From: Brevinematales bacterium
Lineage (GTDB): Bacteria; Spirochaetota; Brevinematia; Brevinematales; Thermospiraceae
Length of the DNA: 64,000 nucleotides
Direction: 5' to 3'
NCBI GenBank assembly: GCA_026417555.1
Contig: JAOADA010000001.1
Span: forward strand, 523,245-587,244
Shown piece by piece: positions 1-9,062 of the stretch. The stretch's first letter is position 1; every line of letters begins with the position of its first letter. The position numbers and the translations under genes are program-made. Below the pieces are notes generated by a model. That model was given only the letters and a program-made list of their open reading frames with translations, was not told the DNA's origin and made no database searches.

Positions 1-93
1 AATGATTTCCGGGTCAAGCCACCATCCAGCCCCAAGAAAAAAGTAGAGATGCACAAGAAGAGAAAGGTACAAAAAAAGAATCTCTTTTTTCAT
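1..93 (-). CDS. Partial membrane protein, N-terminus only
   Basis: The first 31 codons of a minus-strand gene that leaves the window at position 1. It begins with ATG at 93, three bases after the stop of the methyltransferase gene, and GGAA about eight bases upstream could act as ribosome binding site. The visible residues begin MKKEI and continue into a hydrophobic stretch rich in Leu, Phe and Tyr that ends near GWWLDPE, so it is either a signal anchor or the first membrane segment. The close spacing suggests an operon with the methyltransferase. An integral-membrane glycosyltransferase would fit this context, but nothing visible proves it. Confidence 0.55.
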   Translation of the reverse strand, partial: MKKEILFLYLSLLVHLYFFLGAGWWLDPEII

Positions 94-96
94 CGT

Positions 97-975
97 TTAT
101 TTCCAAGCTATCATTACCATAGAACTCGTCAAATGCCACGGACCTATGGTCACCTTACTTGCCATATGATACAGGGCAATCCTGACCCAATGTCGATAAT
201 CCCATATTGATCGAAACAAAGCCCGACTTTTAACAAGTTTTGGCAACAACCCAAATTCTACCCCTCCCACAAACTTCACCCGTGAAAACCCTACCCTTTT
301 CAAGGCAGAAGCAAGATTATGCCTATCAAAATACGAAAGGTGTCCCGGGAGGTAATAATGATACGAGGAACCCTTAAGCCTTGCCTGAAGCCCATCCATA
401 TCCGCTGTTTGAACAAGCAATACACCTCCTGGTTGCAAGGCATGATAAATATTTTCAAGGGCTCTCAATGGGTGCCCCAAATGCTCTATCACCTCCACCA
501 TGGATACGACGGAGAAAAAATCCTTGGGGAGGACATAGTCTTCTACGTTTCCTATCCAGATACGACCAGGAAAGATCTGCTGCGCGTATCCCCCGGCATA
601 CTCTGAAACCTCAAGACCGTACGGCTCATACCCAAAAGCCACAGCTCCTTCCAAAAGCCCCCCAAAAGCACACCCCACATCAAGCCAGCGTTTTTCTCCC
701 TTACTTTTGTCCATCCGCTTGAGCGCCCTTACCCGTGCTTTCCACACAGCCATAGAGGCGTGTTTGTTTTGGCGTTCATCTTGGTAAGTATACACCCCCT
801 GCCCCGTATAATATCCTTCCCCATACCAGTGAAGACTCTCCTCTGTTTTCACATCCTGAAACTGAAACCCACACCCCACACATCGAAGAATACGAAGAGG
901 AGGCTCCCACGTTTCAATCAAACGAAAAAACACAGCTTCACCACCACACAAAGGACACACACCTATTTTCTTCAT
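97..975 (-). CDS. Class I SAM-dependent methyltransferase with N-terminal zinc ribbon
   Basis: A 292-residue protein. The N-terminus has two CxxC pairs (CPLCGG and, about 25 residues on, CVGCGF), a zinc-ribbon arrangement common in Methyltransf_23-type enzymes. The SAM-binding motif I is LDVGCAFGGLLE, followed by an acidic strand end (GLEVSE) and the post-motif VEVIEHL, where VIEHL is typical of small-molecule or sugar methyltransferases. I start at ATG 975; an in-frame TTG at 1011 would add a Phe-rich stretch that looks untranslated. The methyl acceptor cannot be read. Enzymes of this build often modify nucleotide-linked sugars or surface glycans, and the partial membrane gene downstream fits such a role. 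That last point is inference. Confidence 0.8.
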   Translation of the reverse strand: MKKIGVCPLCGGEAVFFRLIETWEPPLRILRCVGCGFQFQDVKTEESLHWYGEGYYTGQGVYTYQDERQNKHASMAVWKARVRALKRMDKSKGEKRWLDVGCAFGGLLEGAVAFGYEPYGLEVSEYAGGYAQQIFPGRIWIGNVEDYVLPKDFFSVVSMVEVIEHLGHPLRALENIYHALQPGGVLLVQTADMDGLQARLKGSSYHYYLPGHLSYFDRHNLASALKRVGFSRVKFVGGVEFGLLPKLVKSRALFRSIWDYRHWVRIALYHMASKVTIGPWHLTSSMVMIAWK

Positions 976-1090
976 GGAAAATATTATAGGAAAAAAAGAA
1001 AAAAAACACAAGTAAGCCTTTCAACCTTCCCTTCTACCACCTTTTTTTCCTAAATCCAAGGCAAAAATTGTCAACGTCCCCCATGAATAA

Positions 1091-1118
1091 TTGACAAATT
1101 CTCCTTATGTCTTATAAT
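1091..1118 (+). promoter_or_regulatory. Sigma-70-type promoter of the HD-GYP gene
   Basis: TTGACA at 1091-1096 and TATAAT at 1113-1118 with a 16-base spacer, about 35 bases before the start codon. Both hexamers match the housekeeping consensus exactly. Confidence 0.8.
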
Positions 1119-1152
1119 ATACCTAGACTACAACCACAAGAGGAAAATCATC

Positions 1153-2328
1153 ATGTCCCACGTCGTCATGGAACTCTACGTCAATTCACTCTATCCAGGC
1201 ATGGTTTTTAGTGGGGATGTGTACGACGACAGTGAAACCCTCATCCTCGAAAAAGGCAAACCACTTACCTCCGATATTATCGAAAATCTCAAACTCAAGA
1301 AAGTTAAAAAAATCCATTACACCCAAGAATCCATGCTTTTTAAACAACCTGTGAGCCGTACGATGATCAGTGAGGTGAACCTGGGCAAAGCCGTCAACCT
1401 CCTCATAGACATTGAGAACATGCTCAAGAACAACTCTTCTGGCCTGCCCACCAAAGCCGCCAAAGAGATCGTAGGAAATCTTGTCACAGATATTCAAGAA
1501 AATCGTGATGCCTATCTGAATCTCTTAGAACTCCAGTCCCAGGATCAATACACTTACACCCACGGGGTCAACGTAACCACACTCTCTATCCTTATTGCCA
1601 CTATGGTAAACATACCCACAGAAAAGATCCACGATCTCGGTATCGCTGCCCTCTTTCACGATATAGGCAAAGTCATGATCCCCACTTCCATTATAGACAA
1701 ACCTACCCCTCTCACTCCAGAAGAATGGAAAATCATCAAACAGCATCCCGTCTACAGTTATAAGATTCTTCAGGCAGAGGCAGCTTTTACCGACAATATT
1801 CTCAAAACTGTCCTGTGCCATCATGAACATCATCAAGGGGGTGGCTATCCCCTTGGCATCAACCACGAGAAACTCTCTCTTCTTGCCAATATTATTTCAC
1901 TCGCCGATGTTTTTGATAGTATGACCTCACTCCGCCCTTACCGGGAAGCAAAAACTATGGACGAAGCCTTTGCTTACATCATGGAACAATCTGGAAAAAA
2001 ATTCCATCCCCAACTTGCTCAGGCATTTCTCAAACACATGGTAGAAAAACTCCACGAAAGCCCCCTTTATCCCTTGGAGAGTTATGTCCTTCTCAACACG
2101 GGAGAAATCGGTTACGTTGTGGACTACCCCAACAACCAAAAATACACCCTCAGACCTATCGTCAACATCTTCTTCAATCCCCATAAATCCAGCAACCTCG
2201 CTGAATGTTTCCTTCGTATCCCCCTTCAGATTAACCTTGAAAAAGACTACTCCCGGATGATTGTCAAGCGCATCATCGATCCTTCGTATATTTCCAAGTT
2301 CAACAAAATACTAAAAAAAGAAGAGTAG
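1153..2328 (+). CDS. HD-GYP domain cyclic-di-GMP phosphodiesterase
   Basis: A 391-residue cytoplasmic protein. Residues 1-110 form a variable N-terminal sensory part. Residues about 125-330 carry the HD-GYP domain: THGVN near 137, the metal-binding HD pair at 169-170 (FHDIGK), QHPV near 198, HHEHH at 223-227 and the GYP signature as GGGYP at 229-233. The metal ligands are all present, so hydrolysis of c-di-GMP to pGpG or GMP is likely. A further domain of about 60 residues follows. No receiver domain or membrane segment is visible, so the input signal is unknown. AGAGGA precedes the ATG. It forms a likely c-di-GMP pair with the GGDEF protein at 30712. Transcribed alone from the promoter at 1091-1118. 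Confidence 0.88.
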   Translation: MSHVVMELYVNSLYPGMVFSGDVYDDSETLILEKGKPLTSDIIENLKLKKVKKIHYTQESMLFKQPVSRTMISEVNLGKAVNLLIDIENMLKNNSSGLPTKAAKEIVGNLVTDIQENRDAYLNLLELQSQDQYTYTHGVNVTTLSILIATMVNIPTEKIHDLGIAALFHDIGKVMIPTSIIDKPTPLTPEEWKIIKQHPVYSYKILQAEAAFTDNILKTVLCHHEHHQGGGYPLGINHEKLSLLANIISLADVFDSMTSLRPYREAKTMDEAFAYIMEQSGKKFHPQLAQAFLKHMVEKLHESPLYPLESYVLLNTGEIGYVVDYPNNQKYTLRPIVNIFFNPHKSSNLAECFLRIPLQINLEKDYSRMIVKRIIDPSYISKFNKILKKEE

Positions 2329-2582
2329 AAATTTTCCTCCCCCTCACTCTGGTAGTTCTTCTCTCTCACAGCGCTTGCGTAGATTACCCACTCCGTCATG
2401 GGGCTTGCTCTCGGCTTTGGTCAAAAAAAGATCGTCAAGTGAAGAAAAGAAAAAGACTTACACACAAAGGTTTTGAGAGAAGGGGAGAGCGTTTTCCTCA
2501 GAGAGAGGTGGTGCTTTTGTCACGTTTCCCCACGAAGGGAAAAATCCAACTCGTTGTTTTCTCCCCGAGAGGAGGCCTCTTT
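2329..2582. other. Convergent intergenic gap without a recognised gene
   Basis: 254 bases between the ends of two convergent genes. A short ORF from 2439 crosses into the opposite gene and has no family features or good ribosome binding site. Two weak inverted repeats are present: TTTCCC/GGGAAA at 2525-2542, and AGAGG/CCTCT near 2566-2578 followed by TTTT. The second could be a weak terminator on the plus strand. I see no RNA gene. Confidence 0.4.
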
Positions 2583-3308
2583 TCAATACAAAAGCTCCAT
2601 GGCAATGTTCTCAATCCCATACGAAAACACACATTCCCCACATATCCCTTCCGGAAGATACCGAAACCACCGATGAGAGTCAAAGGTTATCGCTGAGAAT
2701 GAGAAGATCATCTCTGTCCTTTCCACGATCTCACCAAGGGTATACCGTTCTCCCCCCAAAGCCTCACAGAAGGAACCTTTGGTAGCACACAACTCTCCCA
2801 ACCAAGGCAAGAGATCCATCTCATACACAATGTACATCTCACTTGTGGCACTCCAGGGTATTCTTTCGCTTACCCCTGTCCGCAGGGCAGTGAGACACTG
2901 AAAGAGAGGATGGTTGTTTCCTGATAACGCACGACGAGACACAATGGTAGGAAGTCTCACCACACGTAGACCAAACATCTCCGTCATCAAAGCCAAAAGC
3001 CCTTCAAATATTCTCTGGGTCTTCTGCAAAATCGGATCATTGGTTTCTATATGGTAACTACGAAAGACAATTTTTTCCACACCCGGCAGAGAGAAATACC
3101 CATACAGATCAGCAAAAAGAGACAAAATCCCTTGAGGATTCATCAAAGGCCGAAACCAGTCCAACGTCAAATCTATCACTACACGATCGCAGAGAGGAAG
3201 CATATCTCCTAAGGAAAACACATTGTTCCCCACGGTGGGAAGAAGCACTATTTTCTCTCGAAGTTCTCCCAATTCTGTGTGGAGAGGTATCACAAAAACA
3301 GTTTTCAT
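2583..3308 (-). CDS. Hypothetical protein, possible degenerate NAD-binding sugar epimerase
   Basis: A 241-residue protein I do not recognise with certainty. It is the third gene of the SpoIIE operon and its ATG overlaps the stop of the membrane protein upstream (ATGA at 3305-3308), so it is translated by coupling. No signal peptide or membrane segment is evident. The segment around VRLPTIVSRRALSGNN and the later GGERYTLGEIVE loosely recall extended SDR sugar epimerases, but the N-terminal glycine-rich NAD motif and the YxxxK catalytic pair are not visible. It could be a derelict or repurposed SDR, or an unrelated family. Function unknown. Confidence 0.6.
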   Translation of the reverse strand: MKTVFVIPLHTELGELREKIVLLPTVGNNVFSLGDMLPLCDRVVIDLTLDWFRPLMNPQGILSLFADLYGYFSLPGVEKIVFRSYHIETNDPILQKTQRIFEGLLALMTEMFGLRVVRLPTIVSRRALSGNNHPLFQCLTALRTGVSERIPWSATSEMYIVYEMDLLPWLGELCATKGSFCEALGGERYTLGEIVERTEMIFSFSAITFDSHRWFRYLPEGICGECVFSYGIENIAMELLY

Positions 3309-4150
3309 CGCTTTCTACCAGAAAACACACGAAGCACCCATCTCCAGAGTTGCACAAAAGGGGTCAAGAGTTCCAACAAGGACCGTTTCCTCTCTTGGGG
3401 AGGCACCTCCTCAAAAACGTACCGAAACGTCCAGATATGTATCACTGCACCAATTCCATAGACAGAGACCAACGGAACCACAACGAGAAGAGGCATGATA
3501 CCTGGTGTGGCCAAAAACGGGGTAGCAGCCGGCACAAGAAGGATGAGATACACCACCCATGACACTCCTACCATCACCACATACACAAAGGCATACTTGA
3601 TCACCGTATACAACGCCAAAAGAAGCATCTCTGCTATTTTCATTCCACTTTTATAAAGCAAGATAACAAAAACCATTTCCCACGCAAGAAAAAGAACAAA
3701 AAACCATACACACACAAACAGAAGTATTCCCCAGAAAAAGGGAGAAGTCCCTATCCTCTGCCAGCACAAAACAAGAGATACTCCAAAAAGTGCCCCAATC
3801 ACTGTGGTTATTCCCCAAAGGGCCAGGGATAACCAAAAACGTTCTTTTGTAAATTGCCAAAACTTCTTCAAATATCCTACTATCGGACCGTTGATCATCT
3901 CTTCATGCATCCGGTGACTCGCCAAAGAGAGTGGCCAAAGCCACATTCCTCCTATAGCCGTACACACAACAATCACCCATACCCACCAGTACTCCCTCAA
4001 AAAACCTATATCAGAGGTTAAAAGAAACGCCACCGTTGGTACCAAGACAAGAAATGATGGATTCACTGCCGCCATCAAAGCGGTAAACATACTATATGAG
4101 AGATTGTCCCACCATGACCAGAAACTCCGCCACAGAATCTTGCCTATCAT
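3305..4150 (-). CDS. Polytopic membrane protein of unknown function
   Basis: 281 residues with about six hydrophobic segments, very rich in Trp, Val and Leu, and a short basic C-terminal tail. The N-terminus (IGKILWRSFW) and the overall plan recall YesL/DUF624-like membrane proteins often found beside transporters or signalling genes; this is only a resemblance. A strong AGGAGG lies seven bases before ATG 4150, in the nine-base gap after the SpoIIE phosphatase gene. It is flanked by the phosphatase upstream and the coupled unknown gene downstream, so the three probably work together. Confidence 0.7.
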   Translation of the reverse strand: MIGKILWRSFWSWWDNLSYSMFTALMAAVNPSFLVLVPTVAFLLTSDIGFLREYWWVWVIVVCTAIGGMWLWPLSLASHRMHEEMINGPIVGYLKKFWQFTKERFWLSLALWGITTVIGALFGVSLVLCWQRIGTSPFFWGILLFVCVWFFVLFLAWEMVFVILLYKSGMKIAEMLLLALYTVIKYAFVYVVMVGVSWVVYLILLVPAATPFLATPGIMPLLVVVPLVSVYGIGAVIHIWTFRYVFEEVPPQERKRSLLELLTPFVQLWRWVLRVFSGRKR

Positions 4151-4158
4151 GACCCCTC

Positions 4159-5649
4159 CTAAAAGCGAATCGCCATCAATGTTCGATCATCATCTTGAAT
4201 AGTACCTTCGTAAAAATCCTCAAGATGCATAAGCATCCCTCCAATCACATCCGAAGCTGTTGTTGCTCCCCGTACCACACTCTCAAACATCGTTGTCAAC
4301 CGTGGAAGGCCTACCTGTTCTTCCTGAACATTGGTTCCCTCAATCACCCCATCACTAAACATCAGCAAAATATCTCCATCATGGTACTTGAGCACATCCT
4401 CTTGAAAACGAACATGCTTGAAGGTACCCACAATAGGATTTTTATTCTTGAGAAACCTCACCTGATCTTCTTTTTTGCAATAGTAGAGTTGATCGGTATG
4501 GCCAGCCGAAAGAAAATGTATGTTTTTTGAACGCTTATCCACCAATACAGAAAAGAGAGTAATATAAGAATAGGTATTCTCCAGAATACGAGTAATCCTG
4601 CGATTCAAAGTAGAAAACGCCTCAGCAAGGTTAGAAAACTTTTGTTCCTCAATGAGCTCCTCTACCTCTACCTTGAGCATAGCCCAGATCATAGCGGCAT
4701 ATACCCCATGACCAGATGCATCCCCAAGCAAAAAAAGCAACAAATCATCAGAAAGCACAAACACATCATAGTAATCTCCCCCCACACTCTGCATCGGCAT
4801 GTAAGAAATCTCCATATCGATGATCTTCTGTACGGCCCGTTGCCTATCCAAAGGAAGAAGGGAAATCTGGAGAGACTGTGCCATACGGATTTCATCCATG
4901 ACCTTTTTATTGACATCTGCCAGTCTCCTTCGAGATTCGGCCTCTCGCATAAAAATCTCAATATACTCAAAAATCAGATAAAACGACATAGCCAAAGACA
5001 TGAAAACACATCCCAATGCCAAAAACATCCCTGACCACGAATCTGCTACTCTCCCATAAGCGAAAGAAACCACCCAAAGTACAATAGCCATCTCCCCTCC
5101 AAGGAGAAGCGTCCGGTACCGAAGCCCATTGATAGAAGAAATCTTCCCCCTTTCTCGTCGCATGAGAGAAAAAAACTCCATTGCCTCCAACACCCCTGTC
5201 AAGAGAAAATACCCCAACAATACCCCCAGAAAAAGAGTCCCATATGATTCCCACCACTGGTGAGGAGAAAGAAGAAGAAATACCATGACACTCCCAGCAA
5301 TGACAAGATAGAAAAAGAGATACCAACGAGTATATTCTCTATATCCATCTGTTTCAACAAATCCCAAGTCTTTCACCCAAACAAAAATATAACGCAAAAG
5401 AAGAACAAAACATCCTAACACCCCCACCAAAAGAGCCCTCTCTATCCTCCAGAGAGAGACCACCGTTTTCTCACCTAAAAGCCCTGCTATACCCAGAAAA
5501 GAAATCAACGCTCCTGCGATAATGATATACAAGAGATCTGCCTTTACCTCTTTTGCACCACCCTTTCGCAAGAGAAAAAGAAGAAACGCCACATACTGGA
5601 TCATCAAAAAAAGACCAAAGCTTCCCCCAAAGACATACCATAATGTCAT
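4159..5649 (-). CDS. Membrane-anchored SpoIIE/RsbU-type PP2C serine phosphatase
   Basis: 496 residues. Residues 1-230 hold about seven transmembrane segments, 235-265 form a linker helix with heptad character, and about 270-496 form a PPM/SpoIIE phosphatase. Visible motifs are GGDYYD near 290, GDASGHG near 312 and SDGVIEG toward the C-terminus; the aspartates coordinate the Mn or Mg ions. Such enzymes dephosphorylate anti-anti-sigma (STAS) proteins in partner-switching pathways. No STAS or HPK-like kinase gene is in this window, so the partner lies elsewhere. GAGAGGG precedes ATG 5649. It heads the operon with 3305-4150 and 2583-3308. Confidence 0.88.
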   Translation of the reverse strand: MTLWYVFGGSFGLFLMIQYVAFLLFLLRKGGAKEVKADLLYIIIAGALISFLGIAGLLGEKTVVSLWRIERALLVGVLGCFVLLLRYIFVWVKDLGFVETDGYREYTRWYLFFYLVIAGSVMVFLLLSPHQWWESYGTLFLGVLLGYFLLTGVLEAMEFFSLMRRERGKISSINGLRYRTLLLGGEMAIVLWVVSFAYGRVADSWSGMFLALGCVFMSLAMSFYLIFEYIEIFMREAESRRRLADVNKKVMDEIRMAQSLQISLLPLDRQRAVQKIIDMEISYMPMQSVGGDYYDVFVLSDDLLLFLLGDASGHGVYAAMIWAMLKVEVEELIEEQKFSNLAEAFSTLNRRITRILENTYSYITLFSVLVDKRSKNIHFLSAGHTDQLYYCKKEDQVRFLKNKNPIVGTFKHVRFQEDVLKYHDGDILLMFSDGVIEGTNVQEEQVGLPRLTTMFESVVRGATTASDVIGGMLMHLEDFYEGTIQDDDRTLMAIRF

Positions 5650-5750
5650 ATCGCCCTCTCTTCCTCAAAATTCCTCCCTTCTTTTTCATTCTCATTTCCT
5701 TTTTCGCCACTTTCAGACGTAATATTAAGAGAAAGAACACAATTTTTTAC

Positions 5751-5779
5751 TTGATTTTTTACATGGATGTATCTATACT
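5751..5779 (+). promoter_or_regulatory. Promoter of the beta-propeller lipoprotein gene
   Basis: TTGATT at 5751-5756, 17-base spacer, TATACT at 5774-5779. It shows that the gene starts at 5845 and not at the upstream in-frame ATG at 5767, which lies inside the promoter. Confidence 0.65.
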
Positions 5780-5781
5780 AT

Positions 5782-5810
5782 ATTATAGCATTGAAGGAAA
5801 AAAAGAGCAA
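5782..5810 (-). promoter_or_regulatory. Promoter of the SpoIIE phosphatase operon, overlapping the opposite promoter
   Basis: On the minus strand TTGCTC (5805-5810), 17-base spacer, TATAAT (5782-5787). Its -10 box lies two bases from the -10 box of the plus-strand promoter, so the two polymerases compete for the same DNA. The leader to ATG 5649 is about 125 bases. Confidence 0.55.
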
Positions 5811-5844
5811 CCTTTTGGGCGTTTTCAGAAAAAAGGAGGTCCCT

Positions 5845-6948
5845 ATGAATTCTCTGAAGAAAAAACATATTTTCATCGGTTTTTTCCTCCTCCTGACAGG
5901 ATGTACTATTGTAGATACAGTTGATGAAAATGGTGTCCTCTGGGAATACTATACACCAAGTCCTATCACCATCGGAGTAGAAACCATGCCTGCACAAAAC
6001 CTTGTTCTCTTTGCCGACGAGAGTGGCACTCTCTATGCCCTTGATGCAGGAAGTGGTCTGCTACGCTGGAAGATTACCCCTCCTCTCACTATCACGACTA
6101 TATTACCTACGGATACGGGGCTGTATCTCATAGGGTATTCCAACACAGGCCCACAAGGGAGTGTCCTCTATACCATAGATACCCTTAACGGAGCTATCGC
6201 TTCCCAGAAAAGTTTTCCCATAAAACCTGTCCCTAACCGTTATCTGGTCACCCCAGAAGGAAGACTCCTCTACTCCTCAAGCCAGGCTGTTCTCATTTCC
6301 AATACTGGAGCCCTCAGTGGGACCTACTCTCTCTTGAATGGCATCATAGCTATAGAGCGAGTAGGGACAGAGTATTATGCCCTCATTCGGGAGAGTGACA
6401 ATACCACAAAAGTACAGAAATACAATCAGAACTTTAACGCGATTCAAAGTAGTACCTACGGCGCAAATCCTACAGGAAGTATTATCGCATGGAACACAGG
6501 ACTTTACATCGGAACTACGACAGTGCTTCTGAGAAGTGATACTACCCCTGCCCTCTCTCTTTTCAAGAGTTTTCCCGTAAAAGCGGGAATGGCCACTACT
6601 TCTCTTATGCTTTTTGTTCCATCTGCGGAAAATTTCAACGGAAGTATTCGGGCTTATGATACTTTTGGCAACCAACAGTGGTTTGTCTCTACCTACGCCC
6701 CTCTCAGTTATGCCCCGCTTGTGTACAATAGTAGTTATCAGGTAGTTTTCTCGCTAGATGACAATGGAAACATTGGGGTGTATGATGCTTCTACGGGGCA
6801 TCTTCTCTTCCAACGGTATCTCGGGGCTCTCCAGAAAACGGGCCTCAAACTCCCCATGGATCTATACCAGAATTACATCTTTCTCCCCTTCTCTTCCCCG
6901 GCTAAACTCGTGTGCTTCTCTCTGCGTTATGCCAGCCGTGGCCAATAA
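5845..6948 (+). CDS. Beta-propeller (PQQ-like) lipoprotein
   Basis: 367 residues from ATG 5845, which follows AAAGGAGG by five bases. The N-terminus is a lipoprotein signal with lipobox LTGC (Cys about residue 20). The rest consists of repeated beta-rich blades of the PQQ type, for example LYALDAGSGLLRWK, YTIDTLNG and IGVYDASTGHLLFQR, spaced about 40 residues apart. BamB has the same plan, but these repeats alone cannot place it in the BAM complex. It lies three bases upstream of uvrB and probably shares its transcript, though a functional link to repair is not obvious. Confidence 0.78.
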   Translation: MNSLKKKHIFIGFFLLLTGCTIVDTVDENGVLWEYYTPSPITIGVETMPAQNLVLFADESGTLYALDAGSGLLRWKITPPLTITTILPTDTGLYLIGYSNTGPQGSVLYTIDTLNGAIASQKSFPIKPVPNRYLVTPEGRLLYSSSQAVLISNTGALSGTYSLLNGIIAIERVGTEYYALIRESDNTTKVQKYNQNFNAIQSSTYGANPTGSIIAWNTGLYIGTTTVLLRSDTTPALSLFKSFPVKAGMATTSLMLFVPSAENFNGSIRAYDTFGNQQWFVSTYAPLSYAPLVYNSSYQVVFSLDDNGNIGVYDASTGHLLFQRYLGALQKTGLKLPMDLYQNYIFLPFSSPAKLVCFSLRYASRGQ

Positions 6949-6951
6949 TGT

Positions 6952-8934
6952 ATGTCAGCTTTCCGTGTGCATGCTCCCTTCACACCAGCTGGAGACCAAC
7001 CCCGGGCTATTGAGGCCCTAGTACGCAACTTTCAGGAAGGGAAAAAGAGACAGGTTCTCCTGGGGGTAACGGGGAGTGGAAAAACTTTCACTATGGCTCA
7101 TGTTATTCAAGCCCTCCAGTATCCTACCCTTATCATGTCTCACAATAAGACACTGGCCGCTCAGCTCTATAGAGAATTCAAGGATTTTTTCCCAGAAAAT
7201 GCCGTAGAGTATTTTGTTTCTTATTACGATTACTATCAACCTGAAGCATACGTTCCCCAAAGAGACCTTTATATCGAAAAGGATGCCAGTATCAATGACG
7301 AAATTGACCGTATGCGTGTTTCAGCCGTAGCCTCATTGATGGATAGGCAAGATGTTATCATCGTGGCCTCTGTTTCTTGTATTTACGGTCTTGGTGCCCC
7401 TACGGACTACAAGGAACTCATGCTTCTTCTCAAAAAAGGTATGATCATTGACAGGGACACGATTCTCTCCCATCTTGTCCAGATTCAGTACGAAAAAGCG
7501 GATATTGAACTTGCTCGGGCCTCTTTTCGGGTAAAAGGTGATGTGATTGATATTCATACCGCCTACTCTCGAGAGGTTATCCGGGTAGAAATGTTTGGAG
7601 ATGAAATAGAGTCTCTCAAACGGCTTCACCTCATCACGGGACAACTTATCGAGGAACTTGACCGTATTGTGATTTATCCTGCCAAACTCTTTCTCACCAC
7701 CCAGGACAAGCTTAAACTTGCCATTGAATCTATCGAAACTGAACTCGCCCAGCGTGTAGCTGAACTCAAAGCAGAAAACAAAACCATCGAAGCCTACCGA
7801 CTCGAAACTCGAACCAGGTATGACATAGAAATGCTTCTTGAACTCGGGTATTGTAATGGTATTGAGAACTACTCTCGTCACCTCTCTTTTCGCCAACCTG
7901 GAGAGCGACCTTTTGTTCTTTTAGATTATTTTCCTCGTCCTTTTCTCACCATTTTGGATGAATCTCATCAAACCATTCCTCAGATCAATGGAATGTTTCA
8001 TGGGGACTACTCCAGGAAAAAAACTCTTGTTGATTTTGGTTTTCGCTTACCATCGGCCCTTGATAACCGTCCTTTGAGGTTTGAAGAGTTTGACACTCTT
8101 TTGGATCGGGTCCTGTATGTCTCAGCCACTCCAGCAGAATACGAGCTCATCCATAGCGAAGCCATCGTAGAACAAATCATTCGTCCCACCGGCCTCGTAG
8201 ACCCTGAGGTAGAAGTAAGGCCAACGACAGGACAAATCGAGGACATTATCCGGGAAGTTCATAAGCGTATCAATCAAGGGGAGCGTTCTATCATTACCAC
8301 CCTCACCAAGAAAATGGCTGAGGATCTCACCCAATACCTCCTCGACCAAAACATCAAAGTAGCTTATATCCATGCTGAGGTAGAAACTATTGAGCGAGTA
8401 GAAATTCTCAAAAAACTCAGGATGGGTATCTATGATGTGATTGTCGGTATCAATCTCCTCAGAGAGGGTATAGACCTCCCCGAGGTTTCTCTTGTCGTTA
8501 TTCTTGACGCTGACAAAATGGGTTTTCTTCGATCTTCTCGATCACTTATCCAGATCATTGGTCGAAGTGCCCGCCATATCAATGGAAAAGTCATCATGTA
8601 TGCAGAAAAACTCACTGATAGCATGCAGGAAGCCATCACTGAAACAAATCGCCGTCGACAGATCCAGATAGCTTACAATGAGACACACAATATCACCCCT
8701 ACGAGTGTGAGAAAGGAAATTGCCGACATCCTTGAGAGAAAACTCAAAGAAACAGAAGAAAAAGCCGATGAGGTTGAAAAACTCAAGCGCTCTATCCCTG
8801 AAAAAAAACGCCTTCTCCAGGAGATGGAAAAACTTATGTTCAAATACGCCGAAGACCTGGAATTTGAAAAAGCCGCTTTCGTCCGTGATCAGATAGAGGA
8901 GATCAAAAGAACAGAGAATGAAAAACATCCCTAA
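6952..8934 (+). CDS. uvrB: Excinuclease ABC subunit B
   Basis: 660 residues, the normal UvrB length. This is the damage-verification helicase of nucleotide excision repair, loaded by UvrA and later bound by UvrC. Visible features are the N-terminal FTPAGDQPRAI, Walker A GVTGSGKT near residue 40, the beta-hairpin region with YYDYYQPEAY, helicase motif II as LDESH, motif VI region SLIQIIGRSARH and a C-terminal UVR motif with DLEFEKAAFVRDQI that contacts UvrC. The start at 6952 lies three bases after the lipoprotein stop with no strong Shine-Dalgarno, so translation may depend on the upstream gene. uvrA and uvrC are not in the window. Confidence 0.97.
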   Translation: MSAFRVHAPFTPAGDQPRAIEALVRNFQEGKKRQVLLGVTGSGKTFTMAHVIQALQYPTLIMSHNKTLAAQLYREFKDFFPENAVEYFVSYYDYYQPEAYVPQRDLYIEKDASINDEIDRMRVSAVASLMDRQDVIIVASVSCIYGLGAPTDYKELMLLLKKGMIIDRDTILSHLVQIQYEKADIELARASFRVKGDVIDIHTAYSREVIRVEMFGDEIESLKRLHLITGQLIEELDRIVIYPAKLFLTTQDKLKLAIESIETELAQRVAELKAENKTIEAYRLETRTRYDIEMLLELGYCNGIENYSRHLSFRQPGERPFVLLDYFPRPFLTILDESHQTIPQINGMFHGDYSRKKTLVDFGFRLPSALDNRPLRFEEFDTLLDRVLYVSATPAEYELIHSEAIVEQIIRPTGLVDPEVEVRPTTGQIEDIIREVHKRINQGERSIITTLTKKMAEDLTQYLLDQNIKVAYIHAEVETIERVEILKKLRMGIYDVIVGINLLREGIDLPEVSLVVILDADKMGFLRSSRSLIQIIGRSARHINGKVIMYAEKLTDSMQEAITETNRRRQIQIAYNETHNITPTSVRKEIADILERKLKETEEKADEVEKLKRSIPEKKRLLQEMEKLMFKYAEDLEFEKAAFVRDQIEEIKRTENEKHP

Positions 8935-8973
8935 CCATACGAGATAAAAAGAGCCAAAAAACAAACCCGAAAA

Positions 8974-9002
8974 TGGACAGAAAAAAGATTTTATAGTATA
9001 CT
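8974..9002 (+). promoter_or_regulatory. Promoter of the LacI-family regulator
   Basis: TGGACA at 8974-8979, 17-base spacer, TATACT at 8997-9002. No copy of the TGTAAACGTTTACA operator is seen here, so autoregulation through that site is not supported. A short inverted repeat AGGAA/TTCCT lies at 9017-9029. Confidence 0.55.
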
Positions 9003-9062
9003 TATCATAAAGAAACAGGAAAAATTCCTCCCCACAAAAAATAAAAAGTTCAAGAGGAACCC

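Noticed and set aside
2525-2542. TTTCCC/GGGAAA hairpin as a terminator
   Set aside because: Six-base AT-rich stem and no T tract on either strand.
2439-2696. 85-codon plus-strand ORF in the gap after the HD-GYP gene
   Set aside because: Basic, low-complexity product, weak start, and it runs into the opposite-strand gene.
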